Notes: a model not told the origin generated them from the letters alone. A DNA stretch of 64,000 nucleotides from Jeotgalicoccus nanhaiensis (GCA_004570955.1 SPPL01000002.1:310001-374000), one strand, 5' to 3'. Counted from the stretch's first letter, positions 30,051-40,120 are shown. Numbers and translations: made by a program.

Positions 30051-32849
30051 ATGCAACAAAATGAAGTTGAGAATGCTCCTGTAAGATTTGGAACAAATCT
30101 AGGCATGATTCTTGAGTATTTTGACATGTACAAAGAAGACCCGGATTCAGTCTCGGAGGAAATGCAGTTATTATTCGACAGCATTTCTTCGAATGAAGGA
30201 AGCAATACTCGTCATTCAGATAAGGCTCTTACTCCGGCCGGACAGGATAAAATCAAAGGTATCTTGCAATGGTTAAATGACATCAGGCAGTATGGTCATT
30301 TAAAAGCGGATGTCTATCCGGTATATTCACCGGAAATTGACAACGCACCTGACTTTGATTTTAACGCCTACGGTTTTTCAGATGCTGATCTTGAAAACCT
30401 GCCGGCAGGTATCGTTTCTGAAGCGATTGCCGATAAATTCGACAACGCGCTTGAAGCAGCACGCTACCTGGAAAAAATCTACACTTCACCGTTATCATAT
30501 GAATATACTCATATTAACAACACTGAAGAAAGAAACTGGCTGCAGAACACCATTGAAGGACTCGGAGAAGTTGAACTTTCCAGCGATAAGAAAGTTTATC
30601 TTTTCAAGGAACTAGTTAAAACTGAAGGCTTTGAAAAGTATCTTCATAAAAACTTTGTCGGCGCCAAACGATTTTCAATCGAAGGGGTGGACTCGCTCGT
30701 GCCGATGCTCGATCACCTGCTCGGGCGTATGGCAGAGGAAAACATTCCTCATCTGCAGATTGGTATGGCTCACCGCGGTCGCCTAAACGTGCTGACACAT
30801 ACGCTCCAAAAACCGTACGCTATGATGCTGAGTGAGTTTATGTCGACAGACCCGATGAAATTCCTCCCGGAAGACGGTTCGCTCGTGCTTACCAACGGCT
30901 GGATGGGCGATGTGAAGTATCACCTCGGCGGCGTTAAGACGAGAACAGACAAAGGTATCGAACAGACAGTGACGCTTGCCAATAACCCGTCACACCTTGA
31001 AATTGTCGGACCTGTTGTTCAGGGACGCACGCGCGCCCAGCAGGAACAAACTGATCAGGCGGGCAAAGCGGTTCACGATGTGGATAATTCACTTGGTGTA
31101 ATTATTCATGGTGACGCTGCCTTCCCGGGACAGGGTGTAAACCCTGAATCGATGAACTTATCGAATCTTAACGGCTACTCAGTCGGCGGTGCTATGCATA
31201 TTATTACTAATAACCGCATCGGCTTTACGACAGAGGAGTGGGATGCACGTTCAACACTGTACGCATCTGATATTGCCAAAGGCTTCGATATGCCGGTCTT
31301 CCACGTCAACGCAGACCGTCCGGAATATGTGCTCCGCGTCATCGATATTGCGATTCAGTACCGCCAGAAATTCAAAAAAGATTTAGTCATTGATCTTATC
31401 GGCTACCGCCGTTACGGCCACAATGAAATGGATGAGCCGATGACGACGAACCCGAATCTTTACAACGAAGTTCATGAATATCCTTCAATCGATAACCTTT
31501 ACGGTGATAAACTTGTCGAAGAAGGCGTTATTACACAAGAAGACAAAGACAGTATTATGCAGGCGATTCAGGATGAATTAAGAGCCGAACATGATAAGAT
31601 TGACAAAAATGATACTGTTGTCACTGAAGATATTCAGACGCCAAAAGAAATTATGGAAGGCCAGGCGAATGAAACAGAAGAAGATATTACACGCGACCGT
31701 CTTCAAAAGATAAACGATGAACTGCTCGAATATCCTGAAGGATTCGCGCCGCTTAAAAAACTGAATAACGTATTATCAAGACGTAAAAAACCATTTGAAG
31801 ATGACACAGCTCTTGTCGACTGGGCACATGCGGAAGCTCTTGCTTTTGCAACGATTAACCAGGACGGCACGCCGATTCGTTTCACAGGTGAAGATGCAGA
31901 GCGCGGAACATTCGCACACCGTCACGCAGTGCTGCACGATCCTGAAACAGGTAAGAAACACACACCGCTCCATAACATCAGCGATGCAGAGGCGTCATTT
32001 GAGCTGTACAACTCGCCGTTAACTGAAATGGCAGTCGTTGCTTACGAGTACGGCTATAACGTTGAAAACAACAGCGCGCTGACAATCTGGGAAGCACAGT
32101 ACGGAGACTTTGCCAACATGGCTCAGCCGATTTTTGATGTGTTCGTATCATCTGCTCATTCCAAGTGGGGCGAAAGAACTGCTTTAACGCTGCTTCTGCC
32201 GCACGCACAAGAAGGTCAGGGACCAGAGCACTCATCTGCACGTCTGGAAAGATATTTACAGCTTTGTGCTGAAAACAACATGACAGTTGTAAACTTATCG
32301 AGCAGTGCCAACTACTTCCACCTCTTAAGACGTCAGGCGAAGTATTTAAATACTGAAAAAATGCGTCCTTTAGTTGTTATGTCACCGAAAAGCCTGCTGC
32401 GCAACACGACAGCGAGCCAGCCGGTCAGCGAATTTGTTCAGGGCCGTTTCCACGAAGTAATCGTACCTGAATATAAGAAATCAAAAGTGAAAACAGCAGT
32501 CATTGCCAGCGGAAAAGTCGCTGTTGATCTGCTTGAAGCACAAGCTAAAGCTGAAACACCAAACGACGAAGTAATGATTATCAGACTGGAACAGCTGTAC
32601 CCGTTCCCGGCTGAAGCAATTAAAGAAGTATTAGATGATATTACAAACCTGAAAGAAGTACGCTTCGTTCAGGAAGAGCCGCAAAACCAGGGTTCATATC
32701 ATTTTGCACTGCCTTACCTGCTCGATATCGTTCCTAAGAAAGCAGAACTGAACTATATCGGCAGAAAACCGAGCGCTTCAACTTCTGAAGGCAACGGCGG
32801 TTCTTACAAACTTGTACAGCAGAATATAATAGAAAAAGCTTTAAAATAA
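30051..32849 (+). CDS. sucA: 2-oxoglutarate dehydrogenase E1 component
   Basis: A 932-aa thiamine-diphosphate enzyme (OdhA) that decarboxylates 2-oxoglutarate in the TCA cycle and loads the succinyl group onto the E2 lipoyl arm. The N-terminal E2-binding helix has RFGTNLGMILEYFDMY. Landmarks are GMAHRGRLNVL, the ThDP/Mg motif GDAAFPGQGV, RRYGHNEMDEP and LLPHAQEGQGPEHSSARLERYLQ. AGAGGTGG precedes the ATG. sucB follows in 18 bp. The arlRS-odhAB neighbourhood is also seen in Staphylococcus. Confidence 0.96.
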   Translation: MQQNEVENAPVRFGTNLGMILEYFDMYKEDPDSVSEEMQLLFDSISSNEGSNTRHSDKALTPAGQDKIKGILQWLNDIRQYGHLKADVYPVYSPEIDNAPDFDFNAYGFSDADLENLPAGIVSEAIADKFDNALEAARYLEKIYTSPLSYEYTHINNTEERNWLQNTIEGLGEVELSSDKKVYLFKELVKTEGFEKYLHKNFVGAKRFSIEGVDSLVPMLDHLLGRMAEENIPHLQIGMAHRGRLNVLTHTLQKPYAMMLSEFMSTDPMKFLPEDGSLVLTNGWMGDVKYHLGGVKTRTDKGIEQTVTLANNPSHLEIVGPVVQGRTRAQQEQTDQAGKAVHDVDNSLGVIIHGDAAFPGQGVNPESMNLSNLNGYSVGGAMHIITNNRIGFTTEEWDARSTLYASDIAKGFDMPVFHVNADRPEYVLRVIDIAIQYRQKFKKDLVIDLIGYRRYGHNEMDEPMTTNPNLYNEVHEYPSIDNLYGDKLVEEGVITQEDKDSIMQAIQDELRAEHDKIDKNDTVVTEDIQTPKEIMEGQANETEEDITRDRLQKINDELLEYPEGFAPLKKLNNVLSRRKKPFEDDTALVDWAHAEALAFATINQDGTPIRFTGEDAERGTFAHRHAVLHDPETGKKHTPLHNISDAEASFELYNSPLTEMAVVAYEYGYNVENNSALTIWEAQYGDFANMAQPIFDVFVSSAHSKWGERTALTLLLPHAQEGQGPEHSSARLERYLQLCAENNMTVVNLSSSANYFHLLRRQAKYLNTEKMRPLVVMSPKSLLRNTTASQPVSEFVQGRFHEVIVPEYKKSKVKTAVIASGKVAVDLLEAQAKAETPNDEVMIIRLEQLYPFPAEAIKEVLDDITNLKEVRFVQEEPQNQGSYHFALPYLLDIVPKKAELNYIGRKPSASTSEGNGGSYKLVQQNIIEKALK

Positions 32850-32867
32850 TAGGGGGTAAATTATAAA

Positions 32868-34100
32868 ATGGCTGAAATTATCGTGCCTGAATTAGCAGAA
32901 TCAATCACAGAAGGAACAATATCTACATGGTTTAAGCAAGTAGGGGACACAGTGGAAAAGGGAGAGAACGTACTCGAACTTGAAACTGATAAAGTAAACG
33001 TTGAAATCGTCAGCGAAGAAGCAGGCGTGATTTCAGAACTTAAAGCCGAAGAAGGCGACACTGTTGAAGTTGGACAAGTCATCGCTGTTGTCGGTGAAGG
33101 CTCAGGACCTGCTGCTGATAAGAAAGAAGAAGCAAAAGAAGAGAAGTCTAAAGAAACTAAGGACAGCGCACCTGCTGCTGAGCCAGCTGAAGAAGACGAG
33201 AACGATGAACTTGTCGTTGCGACACCTTCAGCAAGAAAACTTGCCCGCGAAAAAGGGATTAAAATCTCGGATATCAATCCGACCGACCCCCGCGGTCTAG
33301 TACGCAGCCAGGACGTTGAGAACCACGGCAATGCGCCTAAAGCTGAAAGCAAGCAGGAAGAGAAGAAGGCAGCACCTAAAGCTGATGCGGCACCTGAAAA
33401 ACCGGTCAGACGCGAAAAAATGTCCCGCCGCAGACAGACTATTGCCAAACGTCTTCTCGATGTATCGCAAAATACAGCTATGCTGACAACGTTTAATGAG
33501 ATTGATATGACGAACGTTATGGAACTTAGAAAACGTAAGAAAGAAAGCTTCCAGGAGCGTAACGACGGTACTAGACTCGGCTTTATGTCATTCTTTACCA
33601 AAGCTGCTACAGCTGCACTCCGTAAATACCCGGCAGTAAACGCTGAAATCGACGGTACGGACTTTATCTACAAAGAGTTCTTCGACGTATCGATTGCAGT
33701 ATCTACCGATGAAGGTTTAGTTGTACCAGTTGTCCGCGACACGGACCGCAAAACATTTGCTGAAATTGAAAATGATATTGCTGAACTTGCTAAGAAAGCA
33801 AAAGATAAAAAATTATCTCTTGACGATATGGCCGGTGGATCATTTACAATTACTAACGGCGGAGTCTTCGGTTCACTCATGTCTACACCGATTATCAACG
33901 GCACACAGGCGGCGATTCTAGGCATGCACACAATTCAAAAACGTCCGGTGGCAGTAGGCGACGATATTGAAATCCGTCCGATGATGTATATTGCACTGAG
34001 CTATGATCACAGAATTATCGACGGTGCTGAGTCAGTCGGCTTCCTGAAGACGATTAAAGAATTAATTGAAAACCCTGAAGATTTATTATTAGAAGGCTAA
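32868..34100 (+). CDS. sucB: dihydrolipoyllysine succinyltransferase (E2 of 2-oxoglutarate dehydrogenase)
   Basis: A 410-aa E2. An N-terminal lipoyl domain covers about residues 1-76 with the lipoylated lysine in [10 protein letters not shown], followed by a Glu/Lys/Ala-rich flexible linker, a peripheral-subunit-binding domain (about residues 122-158, [12 protein letters not shown]) and the catalytic domain with [10 protein letters not shown] supplying the active-site His and Asp. AGGGGGTAAA precedes the ATG. It forms the cubic core of the complex with SucA and a shared E3 encoded elsewhere. Confidence 0.96.
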   Translation: MAEIIVPELAESITEGTISTWFKQVGDTVEKGENVLELETDKVNVEIVSEEAGVISELKAEEGDTVEVGQVIAVVGEGSGPAADKKEEAKEEKSKETKDSAPAAEPAEEDENDELVVATPSARKLAREKGIKISDINPTDPRGLVRSQDVENHGNAPKAESKQEEKKAAPKADAAPEKPVRREKMSRRRQTIAKRLLDVSQNTAMLTTFNEIDMTNVMELRKRKKESFQERNDGTRLGFMSFFTKAATAALRKYPAVNAEIDGTDFIYKEFFDVSIAVSTDEGLVVPVVRDTDRKTFAEIENDIAELAKKAKDKKLSLDDMAGGSFTITNGGVFGSLMSTPIINGTQAAILGMHTIQKRPVAVGDDIEIRPMMYIALSYDHRIIDGAESVGFLKTIKELIENPEDLLLEG

Positions 34101-34117
34101 AATATAACAATTTAATA

Positions 34118-34152
34118 AGAGAAGGTATCCTCGCGATACCTTTTCTTTTTTA
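34118..34152 (+). terminator. terminator after sucAB
   Basis: AGAGAAGGTATC and GATACCTTTTCT pair across a CTCGC loop and are followed by TTTTT. Confidence 0.85.
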
Positions 34153-34168
34153 CTTAGGAGGAATAATT

Positions 34169-34363
34169 ATGCTTCAAAATGAATGGGAAAATAATAATAT
34201 CAGAACTGTGACCGTAAAACATGTGGATGCTGAAAAATATAAAGTATCCGATATGCTTACAGTGGGCAAAGAATATACAGTAGTCAATGAAACTGAAGAG
34301 TACATTTTCGTCAAAGATAATTCAGGAAAAGTAGGCGGCTACTACAAAACGTATTTTTCATAA
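34169..34363 (+). CDS. small conserved protein of DUF6501 type
   Basis: A 64-aa soluble, beta-rich protein with GKEYTVVNETEEYIFVKDN and GKVGGYYKTYF, matching a small conserved Bacillales family that I recall as DUF6501. The function is unknown. AGGAGG precedes the ATG. It lies between the sucB terminator and brnQ, so it probably has its own promoter or is read through from odhAB. Confidence 0.7.
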   Translation: MLQNEWENNNIRTVTVKHVDAEKYKVSDMLTVGKEYTVVNETEEYIFVKDNSGKVGGYYKTYFS

Positions 34364-34457
34364 TTTAAAAGTCAGATAATTTAAAATACTTATGGATTTT
34401 TTTGCTAGAGTAAGGTAGAATTATTGCATATTAATTATTATAGAAGAGGCGATGCCC

Positions 34458-35771
34458 ATGAGTACAAAACAAGTCATTATGGTAGGGTTTACTTTATTTG
34501 CCATGTTCTTCGGAGCTGGTAACTTAATTTTCCCGCCTGCACTCGGATTTTCAAGCGGGGAATACTTCTGGACAGCAATAATTGCATTTGTCCTGACAGG
34601 AGTAGGACTTCCTTTAATCGGAGTTATCGTAGGTTCAATTTCAAAAGACGGATATAAAGAATCACTTAAAAATATCCATCCTGCATTCGCAGTCATTTTC
34701 CTGGTTGCAATCTATTTAACAATCGGGCCGTTCTTTGCAATACCGAGAACAGCAACAACTGCTTATGAAATGTCAATAGTGCCGTTCTTAAGTGAAAACA
34801 CAGGCATGTGGCTGTTAATTTTCTCTTTAGTTTACTTTATCGTAGTCTTATTATTAAGTCTTAAACCCGGCACACTGGTTAACAGTATCGGGCAAGTATT
34901 AACGCCGCTGCTATTAATTGGAATCGTACTGTTAATTGCCGTTGCAGGATATACATATTTCAATAATCCAATTAACCCGGCTGTTGAAACATTTGAAGGT
35001 TCTTCAGCATTTACAACCGGCTTTACTGAGGGTTACTTAACTATGGATGCCATCGCAGCGATTGCGTTCAGCGTCCTTGTTCTTAACTCAATCCGTCAGC
35101 TTGGTGTAACCAACCGTAAAGATTTACTTATCGGAACGATTAAATCAGCACTGCTTGCTGCCGTACTTTTAGCTGCCATTTATATTTCACTCGGATGGCT
35201 TGCAAACAGAGTCGATCTTGGCGGTGCCGCAGTCGATGACCAAAACCTTGGAACCTTCCTGCTGACCTTTATGAGTGATGAAGTGTTCGGTATCTTTGGA
35301 CCGATACTACTCGGTTTAATCGTATTATTTGCCTGTATCACTACAGGAACAGGACTTATCGTATCTGTTTCGGAATACTTTAACAGTATTTTACCGAAAG
35401 TGCCTTATAAAGTATGGGTTGTCCTGTTTGTACTCATCTCATTCGGTCTGGCTAACCAGGGTCTGAATCAGGTTATTGCTACAAGTGTACCGATATTGTC
35501 TATTATTTATCCGGTCGCAATGACTACTGTCTTACTCTTAATACTGACTTATTTCATACCGTCACCGAGACTCAGTCTGCAAATTCCGGTATTCTTAGTG
35601 TCTATATTATCTGTGATCGCAGTAGTACACAGAAACGGCTGGTTTGAAATGAGCTGGATCGAGTCACTGCCGCTGTTCTCAAGCAGTTTTGAGTGGATAC
35701 CATTTATGATTGTCGGCTACATTCTAGGCTATTTAATCGGCATGAAGAAACCCAAAGTGGAATACTCATAA
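34458..35771 (+). CDS. brnQ: branched-chain amino acid:cation symporter BrnQ
   Basis: A 437-aa polytopic membrane protein with about 12 helices. The N-terminus MVGFTLFAMFFGAGNLIFPP is the hallmark of the LIVCS (BrnQ) family of Na+/H+-coupled leucine, isoleucine and valine importers. GPFFAIPRTATTAYE is also conserved. ATG at 34458 has AGAAGAGG at an 8-nt spacing; the ATG at 34452 would be only 2 nt from it. It ends at a terminator shared with telA. Confidence 0.93.
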   Translation: MSTKQVIMVGFTLFAMFFGAGNLIFPPALGFSSGEYFWTAIIAFVLTGVGLPLIGVIVGSISKDGYKESLKNIHPAFAVIFLVAIYLTIGPFFAIPRTATTAYEMSIVPFLSENTGMWLLIFSLVYFIVVLLLSLKPGTLVNSIGQVLTPLLLIGIVLLIAVAGYTYFNNPINPAVETFEGSSAFTTGFTEGYLTMDAIAAIAFSVLVLNSIRQLGVTNRKDLLIGTIKSALLAAVLLAAIYISLGWLANRVDLGGAAVDDQNLGTFLLTFMSDEVFGIFGPILLGLIVLFACITTGTGLIVSVSEYFNSILPKVPYKVWVVLFVLISFGLANQGLNQVIATSVPILSIIYPVAMTTVLLLILTYFIPSPRLSLQIPVFLVSILSVIAVVHRNGWFEMSWIESLPLFSSSFEWIPFMIVGYILGYLIGMKKPKVEYS

Positions 35772-35773
35772 GA

Positions 35774-35815
35774 ATAAAAAATCACTTCTCCGTATGGGAG
35801 AAGTGATTTTTTGTC
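35774..35815. terminator. bidirectional terminator between brnQ and telA
   Basis: AAAAAATCACTTCTCC and GGAGAAGTGATTTTTT form a near-perfect stem with a 4-nt loop. A and T runs on both sides serve both convergent genes. Confidence 0.93.
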
Positions 35816-35822
35816 TATATCA

Positions 35823-37013
35823 TTAGTATCTGTGTTTATCTTTAATCTGAAGGAGACGTTCTTTCAGTTCTTTTTCCATCGTTACCAGTTCAGCCTCTGC
35901 AGATTTACGTTTCTCGGTACCTTCAGACTGGATTCTGAGTGTTTCTTCAATGGTTGTAACCAGATTTTCCTGAGTGGTTTTCAGCGTTTCAATATCGACG
36001 ATGCCGCGTTCATTTTCAGCTGCAGTTCTCAATGAGTTCTGTTTCAGCATCTCACTGTTTTTAGTGAGCAGGTCATTCGTCGTATTTGTTACTTCACGCT
36101 GAGCTTTCGATGCCGATTCCTGACGGAGCAGGGTAAGGGCAATAGCCATCTGGTTTTTCCATAACGGAATACTCGTGAGAATCGAGCTCTGGATTTTTTC
36201 AGCGAGTGTCTGGTTGATATTTTGAATCATCCGGATTTGCGGTGCCGACTGCAGTGTAATCTGTCTAGACAGTTTTAAATCGTGTACGCGCTTCTCTAAA
36301 CGGTTAATATACTGCATCATATCGTTGACATCCTGTACATCCATCTGATTGCCGGAAGCATCTGCTTCTGCTTTTAAACGCGGCAGTGTTTCCTGCTCCA
36401 GCTCTTCTTTTTTAAGCTCTGCTGCTGCGATATATATATTAATCGCATCGAAGTAGTCCTTATTCTGGTTGTACAGCCCATCAAGCATATTTACGTCTTT
36501 AATCAGTACTTCCTTCGCATGCTCAAGCTGAATTGAAATACGGTCGACCTGTGACGCAATACTCTGATGTTTCGAGATCATTTCATTTACGGAACGTTTT
36601 ACACGCCCGAACATACGCTTGAAAATATTGCTTTTCTCATTCGTCAGTTCTTCCGGATCAATCTCTTTTAATTTTTTCATCAGTTCTTCAAGAGTTTCAC
36701 CGATAGGGCCGACATCTTTCGACTGCACTTCGCTCAGCATCTGATGAGAGAACTTAGACATTGCCTGCTGTGCATTCGCTCCGTAAGTAATCAGTGCATC
36801 GTTATTCAGCGGTTCAATTTTATCTTTAATTTCATGGATAGATTTAAGATCTGATTCACTGAATTGATCTTTAAACGTCGTCAGCACTTCGCTGTCTTTC
36901 GGTTTTGCTGCCGCAGCTCCTTCCGGCTGCAGTATTAAACTGTCGTTACTGTCATCAGCTTCTTTAAATGGATCCATTAAAAGTTCGTCTTTAAGATTTC
37001 TTTCTTCAGCCAT
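35823..37013 (-). CDS. TelA-family toxic anion resistance protein
   Basis: A 396-aa, almost wholly alpha-helical coiled-coil protein. GLYNQNKDYFDAINIYIAAAELK and IPLWKNQMAIALTLLRQ are characteristic of the TelA/KlaA (YceH) family, linked to tellurite and envelope-stress tolerance. ATG at 37013 is chosen for GGGGTGAAGG upstream. It overlaps the end of xpaC by 8 bp; the same pair lies downstream of odhAB in Staphylococcus. The mechanism is unknown. Confidence 0.85.
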   Translation of the reverse strand: MAEERNLKDELLMDPFKEADDSNDSLILQPEGAAAAKPKDSEVLTTFKDQFSESDLKSIHEIKDKIEPLNNDALITYGANAQQAMSKFSHQMLSEVQSKDVGPIGETLEELMKKLKEIDPEELTNEKSNIFKRMFGRVKRSVNEMISKHQSIASQVDRISIQLEHAKEVLIKDVNMLDGLYNQNKDYFDAINIYIAAAELKKEELEQETLPRLKAEADASGNQMDVQDVNDMMQYINRLEKRVHDLKLSRQITLQSAPQIRMIQNINQTLAEKIQSSILTSIPLWKNQMAIALTLLRQESASKAQREVTNTTNDLLTKNSEMLKQNSLRTAAENERGIVDIETLKTTQENLVTTIEETLRIQSEGTEKRKSAEAELVTMEKELKERLLQIKDKHRY

Positions 37014-37737
37014 TTCCTTCACCCCGGTGTACTTTTTCTGTTTCTTTTTCAGTCTGTCGTTTTTGCTTCAAATTCACTTTTTCTTTGCCGAGCTTATTAT
37101 CAAGTGCCGCCTGGCGTTTTTTGGCGCGGGCGGAGTTCATCTTAATTAAATCGCGTTCGACATTTAAATCCTGGTAGCTCCGCTGGTTCATGTGCGAAAG
37201 ATTCGACTGCAGCGTACGTTTCAATTCTAACATTGATAAACGTGTCTCGTGCAGCTGAATACGTTCATCTTTTGATTTCCCCGGCATCTTATACAGATAA
37301 AGGTACTTTTCAATCGTATTGACCGCAGTTTCCAGATTGGAATGGAAAAACTGCTGTACGCTGTAGAACTGCCTAGGGTCTTCCTCTACAGATGAAATAA
37401 TCGTTTTAACGATCCGGTTAATATCGAATATCATCTTCGCGTCTTTTATCGATCTGATATTCATATAGCTGGAACGCAAACGATTCGTATGCTCTTTCGC
37501 CTGAGCGAGCTGTTCTTTTATATATTTGTATTCACTGTTTGTGAGTTTCAATTTCTCTAAATGCTTATGATGTGAAATACGCTGGGCGGGCAGGTATGAT
37601 GCACCAAAACCGCCGATGCCGACTATGACGTCTAAAAACATATGAATATCGAATATATTAGACGACAGGACCCAAGCGAGGAGGCCGGCCGGTACAGCAA
37701 TCACAGAAGCAATGAAATGTGAATAATTACTCTTCAT
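37006..37737 (-). CDS. xpaC: XpaC-like membrane protein
   Basis: A 243-aa protein with two N-terminal hydrophobic helices (about residues 8-50), then a long helical cytoplasmic part ending in a Lys/Glu-rich tail. It resembles XpaC, described as involved in 5-bromo-4-chloroindolyl phosphate hydrolysis, which is consistently paired with telA. AAGGGG precedes the ATG. It is first gene of a two-gene operon with telA. The name reflects family history; the true role is unknown. Confidence 0.8.
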   Translation of the reverse strand: MKSNYSHFIASVIAVPAGLLAWVLSSNIFDIHMFLDVIVGIGGFGASYLPAQRISHHKHLEKLKLTNSEYKYIKEQLAQAKEHTNRLRSSYMNIRSIKDAKMIFDINRIVKTIISSVEEDPRQFYSVQQFFHSNLETAVNTIEKYLYLYKMPGKSKDERIQLHETRLSMLELKRTLQSNLSHMNQRSYQDLNVERDLIKMNSARAKKRQAALDNKLGKEKVNLKQKRQTEKETEKVHRGEGNG

Positions 37738-37860
37738 CGTTCAAAACCCCTTAGTATAGATGTGCCTATTTATTACAATTATAAAGCGTTATGCTTGATA
37801 ATGCTAATTATACGCGTTTATAATAATGAATAATATCGGCCAGGGAATGGAGTTTTAAAC

Positions 37861-38154
37861 ATGTATGAAGTCGTGATCGTTAAAGCGGATTATGAGGGCT
37901 GGTGGCTCTTCGACGGTTGGCAGGACGACATTATTAACAGGCATCAGTTTAACGATACCGCTCAGATGCTGTCAGGCTACAAGGCAATTATTGAACAGAT
38001 GAAAAATGATTACAGCAGCTATATTCAGGGTAAATATGATTTATGCGCATTTTTTAACGCATGTGAAATTGAATTTTGCGAAGAGTGTGATGAAGACGTG
38101 CAAATATTCTACACGCCGATAATGACAAAAAATAATGAATTTTATAATAATTAG
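37861..38154 (+). CDS. DUF1033-family protein
   Basis: A 97-aa soluble acidic protein. MYEVVIVKADYEGWWLFDGW and CEIEFCEECDEDVQIFY are characteristic of DUF1033, a small conserved Firmicute family of unknown function that in Staphylococcus lies near cspA and telA. GGAG lies before the ATG. The cysteine cluster (Cys-x4-Cys-x2-Cys) could bind metal; that is only an inference. Confidence 0.8.
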   Translation: MYEVVIVKADYEGWWLFDGWQDDIINRHQFNDTAQMLSGYKAIIEQMKNDYSSYIQGKYDLCAFFNACEIEFCEECDEDVQIFYTPIMTKNNEFYNN

Positions 38155-38185
38155 TGAAAACGTCACACAATTGTTAGAAACACGT

Positions 38186-38214
38186 TTGCAATATAATGAA
38201 GTATGTTGTATAAT
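38186..38214 (+). promoter_or_regulatory. cspA promoter
   Basis: TTGCAA (38186-38191), a 17-bp spacer and TATAAT (38209-38214) form a near-consensus sigma-A promoter. Transcription would start near 38221, leaving a leader of about 50 nt before cspA. Confidence 0.75.
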
Positions 38215-38272
38215 ATGAATCATCAGTAAGTTCTTCTTATTGATAATTTACGTCTTTTGGAGGATTTTATTA

Positions 38273-38473
38273 ATGAAACAAGGTACAGTGAAATGGTTTA
38301 ACGCAGAAAAAGGATTCGGCTTCATCGAAATTGAAGGAGAAAACGACGTATTCGTACACTTCTCAGCAATCAACCAAGAAGGCTACAAGTCTCTTGAAGA
38401 AGGTCAAGCAGTTGAATTTGAAGTAGTTGAAGGCGACCGCGGTCCACAAGCTGCAAACGTTGCTAAACTATAA
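38273..38473 (+). CDS. cspA: cold shock protein
   Basis: A 66-aa single cold-shock domain with RNP1 KGFGFIEI and RNP2 VFVHFSAI, a nucleic-acid chaperone. ATG at 38273 with TTGGAGG about 9 nt upstream; in-frame starts further up give no sensible N-terminus. A leader of about 50 nt precedes it. Leaders of Csp genes often refold with temperature, but here that is only a possibility. A strong terminator follows. Confidence 0.95.
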   Translation: MKQGTVKWFNAEKGFGFIEIEGENDVFVHFSAINQEGYKSLEEGQAVEFEVVEGDRGPQAANVAKL

Positions 38474-38509
38474 TTATAAATTGATTCATTTGAATAATTT
38501 GTAACTTCT

Positions 38510-38550
38510 AAACAAGCACCCGGATAAAATCCGGGTGCTTGTTTTTTATT
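38510..38550 (+). terminator. terminator of cspA
   Basis: AACAAGCACCCGG and CCGGGTGCTTGTT form a perfect 13-bp stem with a 7-nt loop, followed by six T. Confidence 0.95.
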
Positions 38551-38792
38551 GAGCGGGGATTGTAAAAAATATGTTTAATCTTTTATTATCTCTTAAATGT
38601 AAAATTAAGAGAATACTTTTCATGGAAATATATTTTACATCTGCATACATATAATTCCATTAATAATGAAACTTGTGTAAAAAGTAAACCGGTTTTGCTA
38701 TTTTTGTTTTTAAGTAACTTTTTTAAAAGGAAACCGTACTTTTCACCTATATATAGGGTAGAAGGGTTTTTATTTTAAAAGGGGGTCTTATA
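38551..38792 (+). other. AT-rich upstream region of the NERD gene
   Basis: No reading frame with a ribosome site and no repeat is seen. TTGTGT, a 17-bp spacer and TGCTAT (about 38673-38701) is a weak promoter candidate. A TATATA box and AAAAGGGGG precede the TTG start of the downstream gene. Confidence 0.3.
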
Positions 38793-39779
38793 TTGTTTAT
38801 CAATGAAAGAACAAAACCGCATGAGTTAATTTATTACGAAGCACTGTCTGCTAGGACTTCGCTGATGAAAAAAGAGTCAGCAAAGTTCGAGAATGTGAAG
38901 AAAGGTTACGAAGGCGAAATGCTGTACGATCAGATTTTTGACAGTATCGGTCATGGCAACGTATTGATTTATCGGGATCTTTTTCTCAGCATTGATGGCT
39001 CAGTTACACAGTACGACACTTTGATAATTAGTGATATTGGTATTATTTCGAATGAAATCAAGAATTTTTCCGGCAGTGTCACGTTTCGTGACGGCAGCTG
39101 GTATAGAGGTAATTTCGCGATACCGAATGACGCTTTCAGTCAGCTGAACCGTGCAGTCGGAAAATTAATGGAACTTAGGAATACATCTCGGAGTGATTTT
39201 AAGGTGTCCGGGAAGCTCATTTTTCCCAATGACAATTTCACTTTTCATTCTGATGACCAATCGAATTGGAATAAAATTATACTGCGTTCCGGTCTGCGCG
39301 ACTATTTCCGCCAGTTTAATCAATCGGGAATTGTGGCTGGGAATAAAGCGCAATATATTTCATGGCTGATCAGCAGCAGTATAGTTGAAAATCCTTACTT
39401 TAAACCTGCAGTCGATAAAACCCGTCTGAAATTCGGCTTGTATTGCGGCCGTTGCGGAAGCTTTAATCTCAGTAAAAAAAGATTTCATTTGACCTGTAAC
39501 AAATGCGGCAGCACAGAATGCAATGAAACTCACCTGCTACGCGCTATGAATGATTATAAATTTTTATTTTATAATCAGCCGATGACAAGAAATTCACTAT
39601 TGGAGTTTATCGATTATGATTTACACTTTAAAGCTGTTTCCAGAGCATTATTAAAACATTGCTATACGAATAATAAAGGAACACGCACCACCTATACTTT
39701 TAAGTATTTTGATTTTGAAGATGCTGTAAATAAATCTGATGCGTATATGAGATATAAAGATCATATACCAATGATTTAA
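38793..39779 (+). CDS. NERD-domain protein with C-terminal zinc ribbon
   Basis: A 328-aa soluble protein. A nuclease-related domain covers about residues 30-150: GYEGEMLYDQIF, then QYDTLIISDIGIISNEIKNFSG supplying the D...E-x-K residues of a PD-(D/E)xK-like site. A zinc ribbon follows with Cys218, Cys221, Cys235 and Cys238. The last 90 residues are unassigned. The TTG start has AAAGGGGG just upstream. No partner gene: it stands alone between cspA and repeat array C. NERD proteins are thought to act on DNA, but no substrate is established. Confidence 0.75.
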   Translation: MFINERTKPHELIYYEALSARTSLMKKESAKFENVKKGYEGEMLYDQIFDSIGHGNVLIYRDLFLSIDGSVTQYDTLIISDIGIISNEIKNFSGSVTFRDGSWYRGNFAIPNDAFSQLNRAVGKLMELRNTSRSDFKVSGKLIFPNDNFTFHSDDQSNWNKIILRSGLRDYFRQFNQSGIVAGNKAQYISWLISSSIVENPYFKPAVDKTRLKFGLYCGRCGSFNLSKKRFHLTCNKCGSTECNETHLLRAMNDYKFLFYNQPMTRNSLLEFIDYDLHFKAVSRALLKHCYTNNKGTRTTYTFKYFDFEDAVNKSDAYMRYKDHIPMI

Positions 39780-39822
39780 AAATTTTGAGATAGATTACAT
39801 TTCTTATTAAGTTCAAGCGCTC

Positions 39823-40120
39823 AAGTACGACACGGATTCGACGTCGTACTCGGGAAGATGTTCAAGTACGACACGGATTCGACGTCGTATTCAGGAAGAT
39901 GGCTAAGTACGACACGGATTCGCCGTCGTACTCGAGAAGATGACCAAGTACGACACGAATTCACCATCGTACCCGGGAAGATGTTCAAGTACGACACGAG
40001 TTCGCCGTCGTACTCGAGAAGATGTTCAAGTACGACACGGATTCACCGTCGTACTCGGGAAGATGTTCAAGTACGACACGAGTTCGCCGTCGTACCCGGG
40101 AAGATGTTCAAGTACGACGG
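39823..40120. repeat. array C: eight palindrome-cored repeats, exact 41-bp period
   Basis: AAGTACGAC recurs at 39823, 39864, 39905, 39946, 39987, 40028, 40069 and 40110, an exact 41-bp step. Each unit has AGTACGAC, an 11-nt loop and GTCGTACT, then CGGGAAGATGTT-like spacer. The last unit reads AAGTACGACGGCGTC and ends the array. It lies between convergent NERD and lysA genes and shares its core with array F. The remaining stretch 40121-40268 shows nothing recognisable. Confidence 0.93.

Noticed and set aside
32861-33601. Minus-strand frame of 246 codons opposite sucB
   Set aside because: Antisense shadow of the Glu/Lys/Ala-rich E2 linker, producing a Ser-rich product; no ribosome site.
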